Source: Rubrivivax rivuli (GTDB taxonomy: Bacteria > Pseudomonadota > Gammaproteobacteria > Burkholderiales > Burkholderiaceae_C). Taken from it: a DNA stretch of 64,000 nucleotides. The stretch covers positions 372,001-436,000 of the forward strand of contig NZ_SACR01000002.1 in the NCBI RefSeq assembly GCF_004016505.1. The letters are read 5' to 3'. A program made the translations under genes and the position numbers. Shown here one piece after another: positions 1 to 9,058 of this stretch. Below the pieces are notes generated by a model, which did no database searches, was not told the DNA's origin, and was given only the letters and a program-made list of their open reading frames with translations. Position 1 is the stretch's first letter, and every line of letters starts with the position of its first letter.

Positions 1-44
1 GCGCAGCACCTCCTTGCGGAACAGCGGCCAGGCGCCTTCGAAGT

Positions 45-48
<4 letters not shown>
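1..48 (-). CDS. ABC-2 type transporter permease, N-terminal fragment
   Basis: Only the first 16 codons are inside the window; they read MNFEGAWPLFRKEVLR, a typical cytoplasmic N-terminus of an ABC-2 permease. Its ATG overlaps the stop codon of the ATPase gene by four bases (ATGA), so the two are translationally coupled. The partner ATPase makes a two-component exporter likely; the substrate cannot be told. The identification rests on context plus a very short peptide. Confidence 0.6.
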
Positions 49-980
<932 letters not shown>

Positions 981-1024
981 GGGCAACAGGCGTGCAGGCC
1001 AGAAGGGCCTGCGCAGAGCGCGGG

Positions 1025-1030
1025 ATTGTA
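1025..1030 (-). promoter_or_regulatory. candidate -10 element for the ABC exporter genes
   Basis: The minus strand reads TACAAT followed by CCCGCGC, 45 bases before the ATG at 980. It matches the TANNNT-plus-GC pattern seen before several other genes in this window. No -35 hexamer is recognisable at 16-18 bases spacing. Confidence 0.35.
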
Positions 1031-1070
1031 GGCAGCCGCCCCGCTGCGCGCCGGCCACAGAATCCAGCCC

Positions 1071-1736
1071 ATGTCGCCCAAGCCCACCAAGAAGCCCCGC
1101 CGCACCGCCGAGCGCATCCTGGAAGTGACGCTCGACCTCTTCAACCGCTTCGGTGAGCCCAATGTCAGCACCACGCTGATCAGCGCCGAGCTCGGCATCA
1201 GCCCGGGCAACCTGTACTACCACTACCCGGCCAAAGACGAACTCATCAACGCGCTCTTCGACCGCTACGAAAAGGCGCTGGCCGAGATCCTGCACGCCGC
1301 CGATGGCGTGGAGAACGTGGAAGACGCCTGGCTCTTCTTCCACATGCTCTTCGAGCTGGTGTGGGGCTACCGCTTCCTTTACCGCGACCTCAATGACCTG
1401 CTCAGCAAGAACCGCCGCTTGGAAACGCACTTCCAGTTCGTGCTGAAGAACAAGGCCAAGGCCATGCACGCGCTGCTGGACGGTTTGTCACGCAGCGGTG
1501 CCGTCCGCCTGACCAGTGCCGAGGCCGCGCCGCTGGCCACCAGCATGGTGGTGCTGGTGACCTACTGGTTGAGCTTCGAGTACGTGCGCGAACCGCGCAA
1601 GGCGCTGGAGCCCGAAAGCGCCGCCGCCGCCATGGGCCGCGGCGGCTACCACGCGCTGGCGCTGCTGCTGCCGCACCTGGACACCGCCTCGCGCGAGCAC
1701 CTGCACGCGCTGGCGGCGGCCTACCTGAACCCCTGA
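1071..1736 (+). CDS. TetR/AcrR family transcriptional regulator
   Basis: A 221-residue protein with an N-terminal TetR helix-turn-helix at about residues 12-58: the segment SAELGISPGNLYYHYPAKDEL is the recognition-helix signature. The C-terminal part is helical and resembles the TetR_C ligand-binding domain of the subgroup with a Trp-Gly-Tyr-Arg-Phe motif near residue 100. It is divergent from the ABC exporter, and its own operator probably lies in the 90-base gap, so autoregulation and repression of the exporter are likely. The effector is unknown. Confidence 0.9.
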   Translation: MSPKPTKKPRRTAERILEVTLDLFNRFGEPNVSTTLISAELGISPGNLYYHYPAKDELINALFDRYEKALAEILHAADGVENVEDAWLFFHMLFELVWGYRFLYRDLNDLLSKNRRLETHFQFVLKNKAKAMHALLDGLSRSGAVRLTSAEAAPLATSMVVLVTYWLSFEYVREPRKALEPESAAAAMGRGGYHALALLLPHLDTASREHLHALAAAYLNP

Positions 1737-1754
1737 ACCGCCCGACACCCAACG

Positions 1755-3350
1755 ATGCAACGCCGCTCTCTTCTTCTGGCCGCCACTGCGGGCGCTGCCA
1801 CCCTGAAAGCTTCTGCGATGAGCAACGCCCAGCCCCCGAACAAGGCCACCACGGCCGCCCTGCCCGACCTGCAGGAGGCCAGCGCCAACGCCCTGGCGCA
1901 AGCGCTGCAGACCGGCCGCACCACGGCCGAAGCGCTGGTGAAGGGCTACAGCGCGCGCATCGAGGCCCTCGACCGCCGCGGCCCCAAGCTCAACAGCGTG
2001 ATCGAGATGAACCCCGACGCGCTGGCCATCGCGCGTGAACGCGACGCCGAGCGCCGCGCCGGCAAACTGCGCGGCCCGCTGCACGGCCTGCCCGTGCTGC
2101 TGAAGGACAACATTGCCACCGCCGACAAGATGGCCACCACCGCGGGTTCGCTGGCCCTCGATGGCGTGCGCGCCAACCGCGACGCGCACATCGTGAAGCG
2201 CCTGCGCGAGGCCGGCGCCGTGATCCTGGGCAAGACCAACCTCAGCGAGTGGGCCAACATCCGCAGCACGCGCAGCACCAGCGGCTGGAGCGCGCGCGGC
2301 GGCCTCACGCGCAACCCTTACGCGCTGGACCGCAGCACCAGCGGCAGCAGCTCGGGCACGGGGGCCGCCATCGCCGCCAGCCTGTGCGCCCTGGGCGTGG
2401 GCACCGAGACCGACGGCAGCATCGTCTCGCCGGCTTCCATCAACGGCCTGGTGGGCCTGAAGCCGACGATCGGGCGCGTGAGCCGTGCCGGCATCATCCC
2501 CATCGCGCACAGCCAGGACACGGCCGGTCCGATGACCCGCACGGTGGCGGATGCCGCACTGCTCTATGCCGCGATGCTCGGGCCCGATGCCGACGACGCC
2601 GTCACGCTGAAGCAGCCCGCGGCGCCCACCGGTCCGCTGGCGGCCGCCAGCCTGAAGGGCGTACGCATGGGCGTGGCGCGCGCCTACTTCACGGGCAACG
2701 ACGAAGCCGATGCCGTGCTGGAAGCCGCCATCGCCAAGCTGCGTGAACTCGGCGCCACCATCGTCGACGACGCCGGCCTGCCCGCGCCCGGCTATGGCGA
2801 CGCCGAACTCAGTGTGCTGCTCCACGAACTCAAGCACGATCTCGCGGTCTGGCTGAAGACTTACGCGCCGCAGGCCAAGGTGCAGAGCCTGGCCGACGTC
2901 ATCGCCTTCAACCGCCAGCACGCGGCGCGCGAGATGCCCTGGTTCCGGCAAGAGCTCTTCGAGAAGGCGCAGGCCCTGGGCGGCCTGGACAGCCCGGCCT
3001 ACCGCGAAGCGCTGGAAGCCTGCGTGAAGGGCGCGCGCACCGAAGGCCTGGACCGCGCTTTCGAGACCCACCGCCTGGACGCGTTGATCGCCCCCACCGG
3101 CGGCCCGGCCTGGCTCATCGACCCCGTCAACGGCGACCACTACGGCGGCAGCTTCAGCACGCCGGCGGCGGTGGCGGGCTACCCGCACCTCACGGTGCCG
3201 GCGGGCTTCGTGCAAGGGCTGCCGCTGGGCCTGAGCTTCGTCGGCAGGCCCTACACCGAAGCGCAGCTGCTGGCCTATGGGCTGGCCTTCGAGCAGGCCA
3301 CGCAGCACCGCTGCGCACCGGCCTACGTCAAGCGCAGCGTGCCGGTGTAG
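1755..3350 (+). CDS. exported amidase of the amidase-signature family
   Basis: 531 residues. The N-terminus MQRRSLLLAATAGAAT has an Arg-Arg pair before a hydrophobic stretch, suggesting a Tat-type signal. The amidase signature is intact: Lys117 in LLKDN, the Ser-rich loop GSSSG around Ser199 (cis-Ser) and Ser222 in DGSIVSPAS (nucleophile). Family members hydrolyse carboxamides to acid plus ammonia; exported ones often act on amino-acid or aryl amides, but the substrate is not evident. It lies 18 bases after the TetR gene and its 3' end overlaps the convergent truC by 23 bases. Not a GatA: no gatB or gatC nearby and GatA is cytoplasmic. Confidence 0.9.
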   Translation: MQRRSLLLAATAGAATLKASAMSNAQPPNKATTAALPDLQEASANALAQALQTGRTTAEALVKGYSARIEALDRRGPKLNSVIEMNPDALAIARERDAERRAGKLRGPLHGLPVLLKDNIATADKMATTAGSLALDGVRANRDAHIVKRLREAGAVILGKTNLSEWANIRSTRSTSGWSARGGLTRNPYALDRSTSGSSSGTGAAIAASLCALGVGTETDGSIVSPASINGLVGLKPTIGRVSRAGIIPIAHSQDTAGPMTRTVADAALLYAAMLGPDADDAVTLKQPAAPTGPLAAASLKGVRMGVARAYFTGNDEADAVLEAAIAKLRELGATIVDDAGLPAPGYGDAELSVLLHELKHDLAVWLKTYAPQAKVQSLADVIAFNRQHAAREMPWFRQELFEKAQALGGLDSPAYREALEACVKGARTEGLDRAFETHRLDALIAPTGGPAWLIDPVNGDHYGGSFSTPAAVAGYPHLTVPAGFVQGLPLGLSFVGRPYTEAQLLAYGLAFEQATQHRCAPAYVKRSVPV

Positions 3351-4008
3351 CCGCGCCCGGGGCCTGCGCGCCCAGCGCTGCCCACTCGGGCCCGGGCGGG
3401 GCCTCGATCACCCGGCCGGCCACGGTCAGCCGCTGGGCATGCAGCCACAGCCGCGCCGTCCCCAGCCAAGCAGCCACCGCGCGGTTGTGCGGCCCCTTGC
3501 CGTGGGTGCTGTCGCCCACCAGCGGGTGTGCGAGGTGCTTGAAGTGGCGACGGATCTGGTGCCGACGGCCGGTCTCGGGCCACACCGCGACCAAGGCATA
3601 GCGGCTGCTGGCATGGCGGCCGTCCGGAAAAGGCCATTCGTGACGCGCCAGCACACGCCAGCGCGTGAGGGCCTGCAAGTGCGGCTGACCGGTGGAGGGC
3701 CGCTCGGGGTCGCGGGCCAGCGGGTGGTCCACCAGGCCCTCGTCCGCCGGCCAGCCGCGCACCAGCGCCAGGTACTGCTTGGCCACGCGCCCGGCGCTGA
3801 ACTCGGCCCTGAACTCTTCCCCGATGGCCCGCGCCGCGTCGGCACTGCGGGCGAAGAGCAGCACGCCGGAAGTGCCCTTGTCCAGGCGATGGGCGGGCCA
3901 CAAGGGCTCACCCAACTGCGCGCGCAGCAGGTCCAGCGCGTTGAGCGGCTCGTGGGCGTCCAGGGCCGTGCGGTGCACCAGCAGCCCGGCGGGCTTGTCG
4001 ATCGCCAC
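3328..4008 (-). CDS. truC: tRNA pseudouridine(65) synthase TruC
   Basis: RluA-type pseudouridine synthase with the catalytic HRLDKGTSG motif (Asp is the nucleophile), the ETGRRHQIRRH block and the TruC-typical DSTHGKGPHNR. TruC modifies U65 in the acceptor arm of tRNA. The GTG at 4008 is the first start the reading frame offers, but homology clearly continues upstream (RLTLLHEDAEL, to about 4050), where there is no ATG, GTG or TTG in frame. The true start may be a rare CTG around 4041-4047. A TAAGCT -10-like site lies just further upstream. Convergent with the amidase gene. Function is confident, the start is not. Confidence 0.87.
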   Translation of the reverse strand: MAIDKPAGLLVHRTALDAHEPLNALDLLRAQLGEPLWPAHRLDKGTSGVLLFARSADAARAIGEEFRAEFSAGRVAKQYLALVRGWPADEGLVDHPLARDPERPSTGQPHLQALTRWRVLARHEWPFPDGRHASSRYALVAVWPETGRRHQIRRHFKHLAHPLVGDSTHGKGPHNRAVAAWLGTARLWLHAQRLTVAGRVIEAPPGPEWAALGAQAPGAATPARCA

Positions 4009-4070
4009 GAGTTCGGCGTCCTCGTGCAGCAGGGTCAGGCGAACGGGCGGTCTCCGGTGGTGGAGCCTGC

Positions 4071-4076
4071 AGCTTA
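4071..4076 (-). promoter_or_regulatory. candidate -10 element for truC
   Basis: The minus strand reads TAAGCT then GCAGGCTCC, about 25 bases before the point where TruC homology begins. If real, transcription starts near 4064, which supports a start codon inside 4010-4060 rather than at the GTG at 4008. No clear -35. Confidence 0.25.
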
Positions 4077-4303
4077 GCCCACCGGCGGGTCCCGTCGACC
4101 CTGCGCGACACGGCCGCGAGGCGGCCCCTCGCCCCGTGGCCAGGGCATCCGCCGGGTCTCTTGTCCCGCAAGCGACAAGCCGCGGGGAAACCCGTCAGGG
4201 CTTGTGCGCAGACGCATGCCGCAGGGCTTGTCCTATCCTGCGCCGGGGCCGGCAGAGCCCCCCGGCGGCTGTCTTGCCGCACGGCGAAGCAGGAGACAGG
4301 TGC

Positions 4304-5284
4304 ATGCAGCGCAAGACCTTCTTGAAAGCCTTGGCCGCGCTCTCGGGCGTGGCCGCCGCAGCCTTGCTGGCCGGCCCCGCCGGCGCCCAGCAGGCCTACC
4401 CGAACAAGCCCATCCGCCTGGTGGTGACCTTCCCGCCCGGCGGCGCGCCCGACATCCTGGCGCGGCTGTTCGCCGACAAGGCCCAGCTCGGCCAGCCCGT
4501 GGTGGTGGACAACAAGCCCGGCGCCGGCGGCAACATCGGCGCCGAGATGGTGGCCAAGGCGCCGGCCGACGGCTACACCCTGGTGATGGGCACGGTGGGC
4601 ACGCACGCCATCAACGGCGCGCTCTACAGCAAGATGCCCTACGACATGGTGCGCGATTTCGCGCCGCTGGGGCACGTGGCTTCGGCGCCCAACCTGCTGG
4701 TGGTGAACAACGACCTGCCTGTGAAGAGCGTGGCCGAGCTCATCAGCTACATGAAGGCCAACCCGAACAAGCTGAGCTTCGGCAGCCCGGGCATCGGCAC
4801 ATCGGTGCACGTCTCGGGCGAGCTCTTCCAGAGCCTCACCGGCACCAGCATGACTCACGTGCCCTACAAGGGCCGGCAGTTCGCCATTCCTGACCTGGTG
4901 GGCGGCAGCATCCAGGTGATGTTCGACAACATGCCTTCGGCGCTTCCCATGGCCAAGGAAGGCAAGATCCGCGCGCTGGCACAGACCACCGCCAAGCGCA
5001 GCGCCGCCGCGCCCGACGTGCCCACCGTGGCCGAGACGGTGCCCGGCTTCGAGGCCACCACCTGGTTCGCGATGTTCGCGCCGGCCGGCACGCCGAAAGA
5101 CGTGGTCGCCAGGCTCAACGCCGAGATGCAGCGCGTCTACAAGCTGCCCGACGTGGCCGAGAAGATGAAGACCCTGGGCCTGGAGCCGTGGATCAGCACC
5201 CCGGAGGAACTGAGCGCCTACCAGGCGAGAGAGATCACGAAATGGGCCAAGGTCGTCAAAGACTCTGGCGCCAAAGCAGACTGA
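4304..5284 (+). CDS. Bug/TctC family tripartite tricarboxylate receptor protein (first of two)
   Basis: 326 residues with a clear signal peptide (MQRKTFLKALAALSG... cleaved near AGAQQA). Bug-family landmarks: YPNKPIRLVV, the FPPGGAPD loop, VVVDNKPGAGGNIG, ADGYTL, and the VPYKG loop that lines the ligand pocket. These periplasmic receptors bind carboxylates, aromatic acids or amides. The start is set by AGGAGA eight bases upstream. The segment between LFADK and LGQPVVV looks a few residues shorter than usual for the family. No TctA/TctB membrane genes are present nearby, as is common for orphan Bug genes. It lies 24 bases before a second Bug gene, presumably in the same transcript. Confidence 0.92.
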   Translation: MQRKTFLKALAALSGVAAAALLAGPAGAQQAYPNKPIRLVVTFPPGGAPDILARLFADKAQLGQPVVVDNKPGAGGNIGAEMVAKAPADGYTLVMGTVGTHAINGALYSKMPYDMVRDFAPLGHVASAPNLLVVNNDLPVKSVAELISYMKANPNKLSFGSPGIGTSVHVSGELFQSLTGTSMTHVPYKGRQFAIPDLVGGSIQVMFDNMPSALPMAKEGKIRALAQTTAKRSAAAPDVPTVAETVPGFEATTWFAMFAPAGTPKDVVARLNAEMQRVYKLPDVAEKMKTLGLEPWISTPEELSAYQAREITKWAKVVKDSGAKAD

Positions 5285-5308
5285 CCCCTTGCCAACGGAG
5301 TACACCGC

Positions 5309-6280
5309 ATGACCACACGCCGCCACGTCCTCACCACCGCCGCCGCGGGCGCCGCCACGCTGGCCTTGCCCTCGCTGGGCCTGGCGCAGGCCTTCCCGGC
5401 GCGGCCCATCCGCTACATCTGCCCCTGGCCGGCCGGGGGCAGCACCGATGCCGTCATCCGCGCCATCGCCGAGAGCGCGGCCAAGACGCTGGGCCAGCAG
5501 ATCATCGTCGACAACAAGCCTGGCGCCGGCGGCATGCTGGGCGCCAACGAACTGGTGAGTGCCAAGCCTGACGGCTACACGCTGAGCCAGCTGCCGCACG
5601 GCGTCTTCCGCATCCCGCACATGCAGAAGACCACCTTCGACACTTTGTCCGACTTCACCTGGATCGCCTGCCTCACCGGCTACACCTTCGGCCTCGTGGT
5701 GCCGGCCGAGGGGCCGATCAAGAGCGTGGCCGATCTCGTGGCCTACGCCAAGGCCAACCCGGGCAAGTTCACCTACGGCAGCACCGGCACCGGCACCAGC
5801 CCGCACCTGGCGATGGAAGAGTTCGCGCAGCGCGCCGGCATCACGCTGAACCACATCCCCTTCAAGGGCAACGCCGACAACATGCAGGCCATCCTGGGCG
5901 GCCACACCATGGGCGCGAGCGACGCCACCGGCTGGGCCCCGCACGTGGCCAGCGGCAAGCTGCGGCTGATTGCCACCTACGGCAGCAAACGCACCAAGCG
6001 CTGGCCCGAAGTGCCCACGCTCACCGAGCTGGGCTACAAGACCGTGAGCGATTCGCCCTTCGGCGTGTGCGGCCCCAAGGGCATGGACCCGGCTGTCACG
6101 CGCACGCTGCACGACGCCTTCCGCAAGACGCTGGAAGACCCGGCCGTGCTGGCCATCTTCGACAAGTTCGACCAGACCATCATCTACATGGGCACCGAGC
6201 AGTACACCAAGTGGGCGCGTGAAACCTTCCAGGCCGAGAAGGCGACCATCGAACGCCTGGGCATGGCGATGAAGACCTGA
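5309..6280 (+). CDS. Bug/TctC family tripartite tricarboxylate receptor protein (second of two)
   Basis: 323 residues; N-terminus MTTRRHVLTTAAAGAATLALP has a twin-arginine-like signal, with cleavage near GLAQAF. The family blocks WPAGGSTD, VDNKPGAGG, PDGYTL and IPFKGNAD are present. It is clearly divergent from its neighbour, so the pair is not a recent duplication; different ligands are likely. It follows the first gene by 24 bases with a plausible RBS (ACGGAG). No membrane subunits are encoded here. Confidence 0.92.
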   Translation: MTTRRHVLTTAAAGAATLALPSLGLAQAFPARPIRYICPWPAGGSTDAVIRAIAESAAKTLGQQIIVDNKPGAGGMLGANELVSAKPDGYTLSQLPHGVFRIPHMQKTTFDTLSDFTWIACLTGYTFGLVVPAEGPIKSVADLVAYAKANPGKFTYGSTGTGTSPHLAMEEFAQRAGITLNHIPFKGNADNMQAILGGHTMGASDATGWAPHVASGKLRLIATYGSKRTKRWPEVPTLTELGYKTVSDSPFGVCGPKGMDPAVTRTLHDAFRKTLEDPAVLAIFDKFDQTIIYMGTEQYTKWARETFQAEKATIERLGMAMKT

Positions 6281-6323
6281 GGCCGGCGTTCACCAGCCCG
6301 CGGCAAAGGCGCACACTCAAGCC

Positions 6324-6773
6324 ATGAAGATCTTTCTGCCTGTCGACGGATCGCTGGCTTCGCTGGCGGCGGTGCACCACGCGGTGCAACTGGTGCGTGG
6401 GGGCCTCAAGGCCCACTTCGTGCTGGCCAACGTGCAGGAGCCGCCTTCGCTGTACGAGGTGGTGGTGGCGCACGACCCGGTGGTGCTGGACCAGGTGCGC
6501 GCCGACGCCGGCGCCGACCTGCTGCGCACCGCCGAGGCCATGCTCGATGCCGCGGGGCTGGGCTTCGAGAGCGAGGTGGCCGGCGGCGACCCCGGCCACG
6601 TGCTGGTGGACCTGATCGAGAACTACGGCTGCCAGGCCGTGGTGATGGGGGCCCGAGGCGCCGGCGAGACAGCCCACCCGGTGGGCAGCGTGGCGCTGGC
6701 GCTGCTGGCGCACAGCCCGGTGCCGGTGACGGTGGTGCGCCCGCCGCGGCCGAGCGAAGGCGCGAGGGGCTGA
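6324..6773 (+). CDS. universal stress protein (UspA family)
   Basis: 149 residues, single USP domain. The N-terminal MKIFLPVDGS holds the conserved Asp for nucleotide binding, and the C-terminal GARGAG...GSVALALLAHSPVPV matches the G-2x-G-9x-G(S/T) ATP-binding motif. Such cytoplasmic proteins help survival under starvation and stress. Stands alone after the Bug genes; probably its own unit, since the 43-base gap holds a CACACT hexamer shortly before the ATG. Confidence 0.93.
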   Translation: MKIFLPVDGSLASLAAVHHAVQLVRGGLKAHFVLANVQEPPSLYEVVVAHDPVVLDQVRADAGADLLRTAEAMLDAAGLGFESEVAGGDPGHVLVDLIENYGCQAVVMGARGAGETAHPVGSVALALLAHSPVPVTVVRPPRPSEGARG

Positions 6774-6786
6774 AACGTCGGCGTGT

Positions 6787-7038
6787 TCAGCGCGCGCCGG
6801 AAGCCGGCACGCTGATCACGCTCGTCATGCTGCCCACGCAGCCGGCCTTGGGGTCGGCACGCTGGCCCGCGGTGCAGGCCGGCACGTCGACCGGGTGCAG
6901 CGCCGCGTTGCGCACCAGGCCCGACTTGCGTGTCATCGCCCACACCCCGAAAGACGCCGTGCCCACGGCCAGCACAGCCACCAGCACGCGGCGGCGGCGG
7001 TTGATGGGGCGGTAGGGGTCGGGTTCGAACTCGGTCAT
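6787..7038 (-). CDS. small single-pass membrane protein, unknown function
   Basis: 83 residues: an acidic/Arg-rich N-terminus ending RRRR, one hydrophobic helix (about 19-34, VLVAVLAVGTASFGVWA), then a tail with two cysteines 13 residues apart (ACTAGQ...GCVG). That layout predicts N-in/C-out topology with the cysteines in the periplasm, possibly disulphide-linked. A -10-like GATAGT sits nine bases before the ATG, suggesting a nearly leaderless message. No family recognised; coding status is supported by topology and promoter position, not homology. Confidence 0.6.
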   Translation of the reverse strand: MTEFEPDPYRPINRRRRVLVAVLAVGTASFGVWAMTRKSGLVRNAALHPVDVPACTAGQRADPKAGCVGSMTSVISVPASGAR

Positions 7039-7047
7039 GGGGGCCGC

Positions 7048-7053
7048 ACTATC
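7048..7053 (-). promoter_or_regulatory. candidate -10 element, near-leaderless
   Basis: The minus strand reads GATAGT then GCGGCCCCC and immediately the ATG at 7038. A start of transcription 6-8 bases after the hexamer would leave a leader of only one or two bases. No -35 is visible. Confidence 0.3.
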
Positions 7054-7134
7054 GCACGAGCAAGGGCGGGCGTGCCGTGCAGGCGGGGCACGGCCCTAAG
7101 CAAAGCCCACACGCCGGCCCGCCGTGCGGCCCCG

Positions 7135-7140
7135 TACGAT
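7135..7140 (+). promoter_or_regulatory. candidate -10 element for the tartrate/D-malate dehydrogenase gene
   Basis: TACGAT followed by GCTGGCGCC, 33 bases before the ATG at 7174. Member of the recurrent TANNNT-plus-GC pattern; no -35 at the usual spacing. Confidence 0.35.
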
Positions 7141-7173
7141 GCTGGCGCCTTCTACAGCCCCACCGCGCCCACC

Positions 7174-8259
7174 ATGAACCAGCCTGTCCACCGCATTGCC
7201 GTCATCCCCGGCGACGGCATCGGCAAGGAAGTGATGCCCGAAGCCCTGCGCGTGCTGCAGGCCGTGCAGCAGCGCTTCAGCGTGCAGCTCGACCTCACGC
7301 CCATCGCATGGGCGAGCTGCGACCACTTTGCCGCCCACGGCGACATGATGCCGCCCGACTGGAAGGCGCAGCTCCAAGACCAGCATGCGCTGCTCTTCGG
7401 CGCCGTGGGCTGGCCGGCCACGGTGCCCGACAACGTCTCGCTCTGGGGCAGCCTGCTGAAGTTCCGCCGCGAGTTCGACCAGTACATCAACCTGCGCCCG
7501 GTGCGCCTGTTCGAAGGCGTGCCCTGCCCGCTGGCCGGCCGAAAGCCCGGCGACATCGACTACTTCATCGTGCGCGAGAACACCGAGGGCGAGTACACCA
7601 AGCTCGGCGGCATCATGTTCGAGGGCACCGAGCGCGAGGTGGTGATCCAGGAGAGCGTGTTCAGCCGCCACGGCAGCGACCGCGTGCTGAAGTACGCCTT
7701 CGAGCTGGCGAACAGCCGCCCGCGCAAGCACCTGACGGTGGCCACCAAGAGCAACGGCATTGCCATCAGCATGCCCTGGTGGGACGGCCGCGCCGACGCC
7801 ATGCATGCGCACTACCCGGCCGTGGCGGTGGACAAGCAGCACATCGACATCTTGAGCGCCCGCTTCGTGCTGCAGCCCGGGCGCTTCGACGTGGTCGTGG
7901 CCAGCAACCTCTTCGGCGACATCCTGTCGGACCTGGGCCCGGCCACCACCGGCACCATCGGCCTGGCGCCTTCGGCCAACCTGAACCCCGAGCGCACCTT
8001 CCCGAGCCTCTTCGAGCCCGTGCACGGCAGCGCGCCCGACATCTACGGCCAGAACATCGCCAACCCGGTGGCGATGATCTGGAGCGCCGCGCTGATGCTG
8101 CAGTTCCTGGGCGAGCAGGCGGCGCACGACGCCATCCTGCGCGCCATCGAAGCCACGCTGACGGGCCCGCGCAGCGAAGTCACGCGCGATCTGGGCGGCA
8201 GCGCCAGCACCACGGTGATGGGCCAGGCCATCGCGGCCCGGGTGGCCGCGGGGGTCTGA
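7174..8259 (+). CDS. ttuC: tartrate dehydrogenase/decarboxylase (D-malate dehydrogenase type)
   Basis: 361 residues, the size of TtuC/DmlA enzymes in the isocitrate/isopropylmalate dehydrogenase superfamily. Seen: IAVIPGDGIGKEV, the substrate-binding YINLRPVRLF, the tyrosine-bearing RENTEGEY, and the metal/cofactor end FGDILSDLGP and HGSAPDIYG. Family enzymes use NAD and a divalent metal to decarboxylate D-malate or oxidise tartrate. Separated from LeuB-type enzymes by the CPLAGRKPGDIDYFIVREN stretch. Convergent with the ABC importer operon, four bases apart. Exact substrate (tartrate, D-malate or a related 2-hydroxy acid) cannot be fixed. Confidence 0.88.
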   Translation: MNQPVHRIAVIPGDGIGKEVMPEALRVLQAVQQRFSVQLDLTPIAWASCDHFAAHGDMMPPDWKAQLQDQHALLFGAVGWPATVPDNVSLWGSLLKFRREFDQYINLRPVRLFEGVPCPLAGRKPGDIDYFIVRENTEGEYTKLGGIMFEGTEREVVIQESVFSRHGSDRVLKYAFELANSRPRKHLTVATKSNGIAISMPWWDGRADAMHAHYPAVAVDKQHIDILSARFVLQPGRFDVVVASNLFGDILSDLGPATTGTIGLAPSANLNPERTFPSLFEPVHGSAPDIYGQNIANPVAMIWSAALMLQFLGEQAAHDAILRAIEATLTGPRSEVTRDLGGSASTTVMGQAIAARVAAGV

Positions 8260-8263
8260 ACGG

Positions 8264-9058
8264 TCAGGCGGCCGGCCGCACGAAGCCCGCGGCGGCTGCC
8301 ATCAAGCGCTGCGTGTAGGGCGCCTGCACGCGGCGCGCCGCCAGGTCGGCTGCGGCCAGCGTTTCCACCGCACGGCCGCCCTGCATCACCAGCAGGCGCT
8401 GGCACAGGTGCGTGACGACCGCCAGGTCGTGGCTCACCATCACGAAACTCAGGCGCCGCTGTGCGCGCAGCGCTTCCAGCAGGTTCAGCACCTCGGCCTG
8501 CACGCTGGCGTCCAGCGCCGAGGTGGGCTCGTCCAGCAGCAGCACCTGCGGCTGCAGGATCAAGGCCCGCGCAATGGCCACGCGCTGGCGCTGCCCGCCC
8601 GAGAGCTGGTGCGGGTAGCGGAAGCGGAAGCCCGCGCCCAGGCCCACCTCGTCCAGCGCCTGCTGGATGCGGGCCTCGCGTTCATCACCTTCGCCAAGAC
8701 CGTGGATGGCCAGGGGCTCGGCCAGGATGCGGTCCACCGTCTGCCTCGGGTGCAGGCTGCCGTAGGGGTCTTGGAAGACCATCTGCACCGCGCGCCGCCA
8801 GCCCAGGCTGCCGGGCGGCGGCAGCGCAGCGCCAGGCTCGCTGCTGGTGAGGCCGATCTCGCCCGCCGTGCGCGGCGCCAGGCCGCACAGCGCGCGCAGC
8901 ACCGTGCTCTTGCCGCTGCCCGATTCACCGACGATGCCGAAGCTCTCGCCCGGCGCCACGTCGAAGCTCAGGCCCTCGACCGCGGCGAAACTGCCGTAGA
9001 CCACACGCAGGCCCTGCACGTGCAGGCCCAGCGGCGTGGTGCTTGGCGTTGCGTTCAT
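8264..9058 (-). CDS. peptide-type ABC importer ATPase (OppF/DppF-like)
   Basis: 264 residues. Walker A GESGSGKST near 36-44, signature LSGGQRQRV, Walker B LLLDEPTSALD, and a C-terminal oligopeptide-type extension (VQAPYTQRLMAAA). Supplies energy for uptake of peptides, nickel or similar cargo with the other ATPase. Last gene of a five-gene operon; its ATG overlaps the stop of the preceding ATPase gene (ATGA). It lacks the four-cysteine cluster that longer DppF proteins carry. Confidence 0.9.
   Translation of the reverse strand: MNATPSTTPLGLHVQGLRVVYGSFAAVEGLSFDVAPGESFGIVGESGSGKSTVLRALCGLAPRTAGEIGLTSSEPGAALPPPGSLGWRRAVQMVFQDPYGSLHPRQTVDRILAEPLAIHGLGEGDEREARIQQALDEVGLGAGFRFRYPHQLSGGQRQRVAIARALILQPQVLLLDEPTSALDASVQAEVLNLLEALRAQRRLSFVMVSHDLAVVTHLCQRLLVMQGGRAVETLAAADLAARRVQAPYTQRLMAAAAGFVRPAA

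Noticed and set aside
1488..3308. 606-codon minus frame across the amidase gene
   Set aside because: Antisense shadow: repeated Val/Gln/Ala/Arg composition and no motif; the amidase on the other strand is complete.
3908..6112. 734-codon minus frame across the two Bug genes
   Set aside because: Same antisense pattern; both Bug genes have full signatures on the plus strand.
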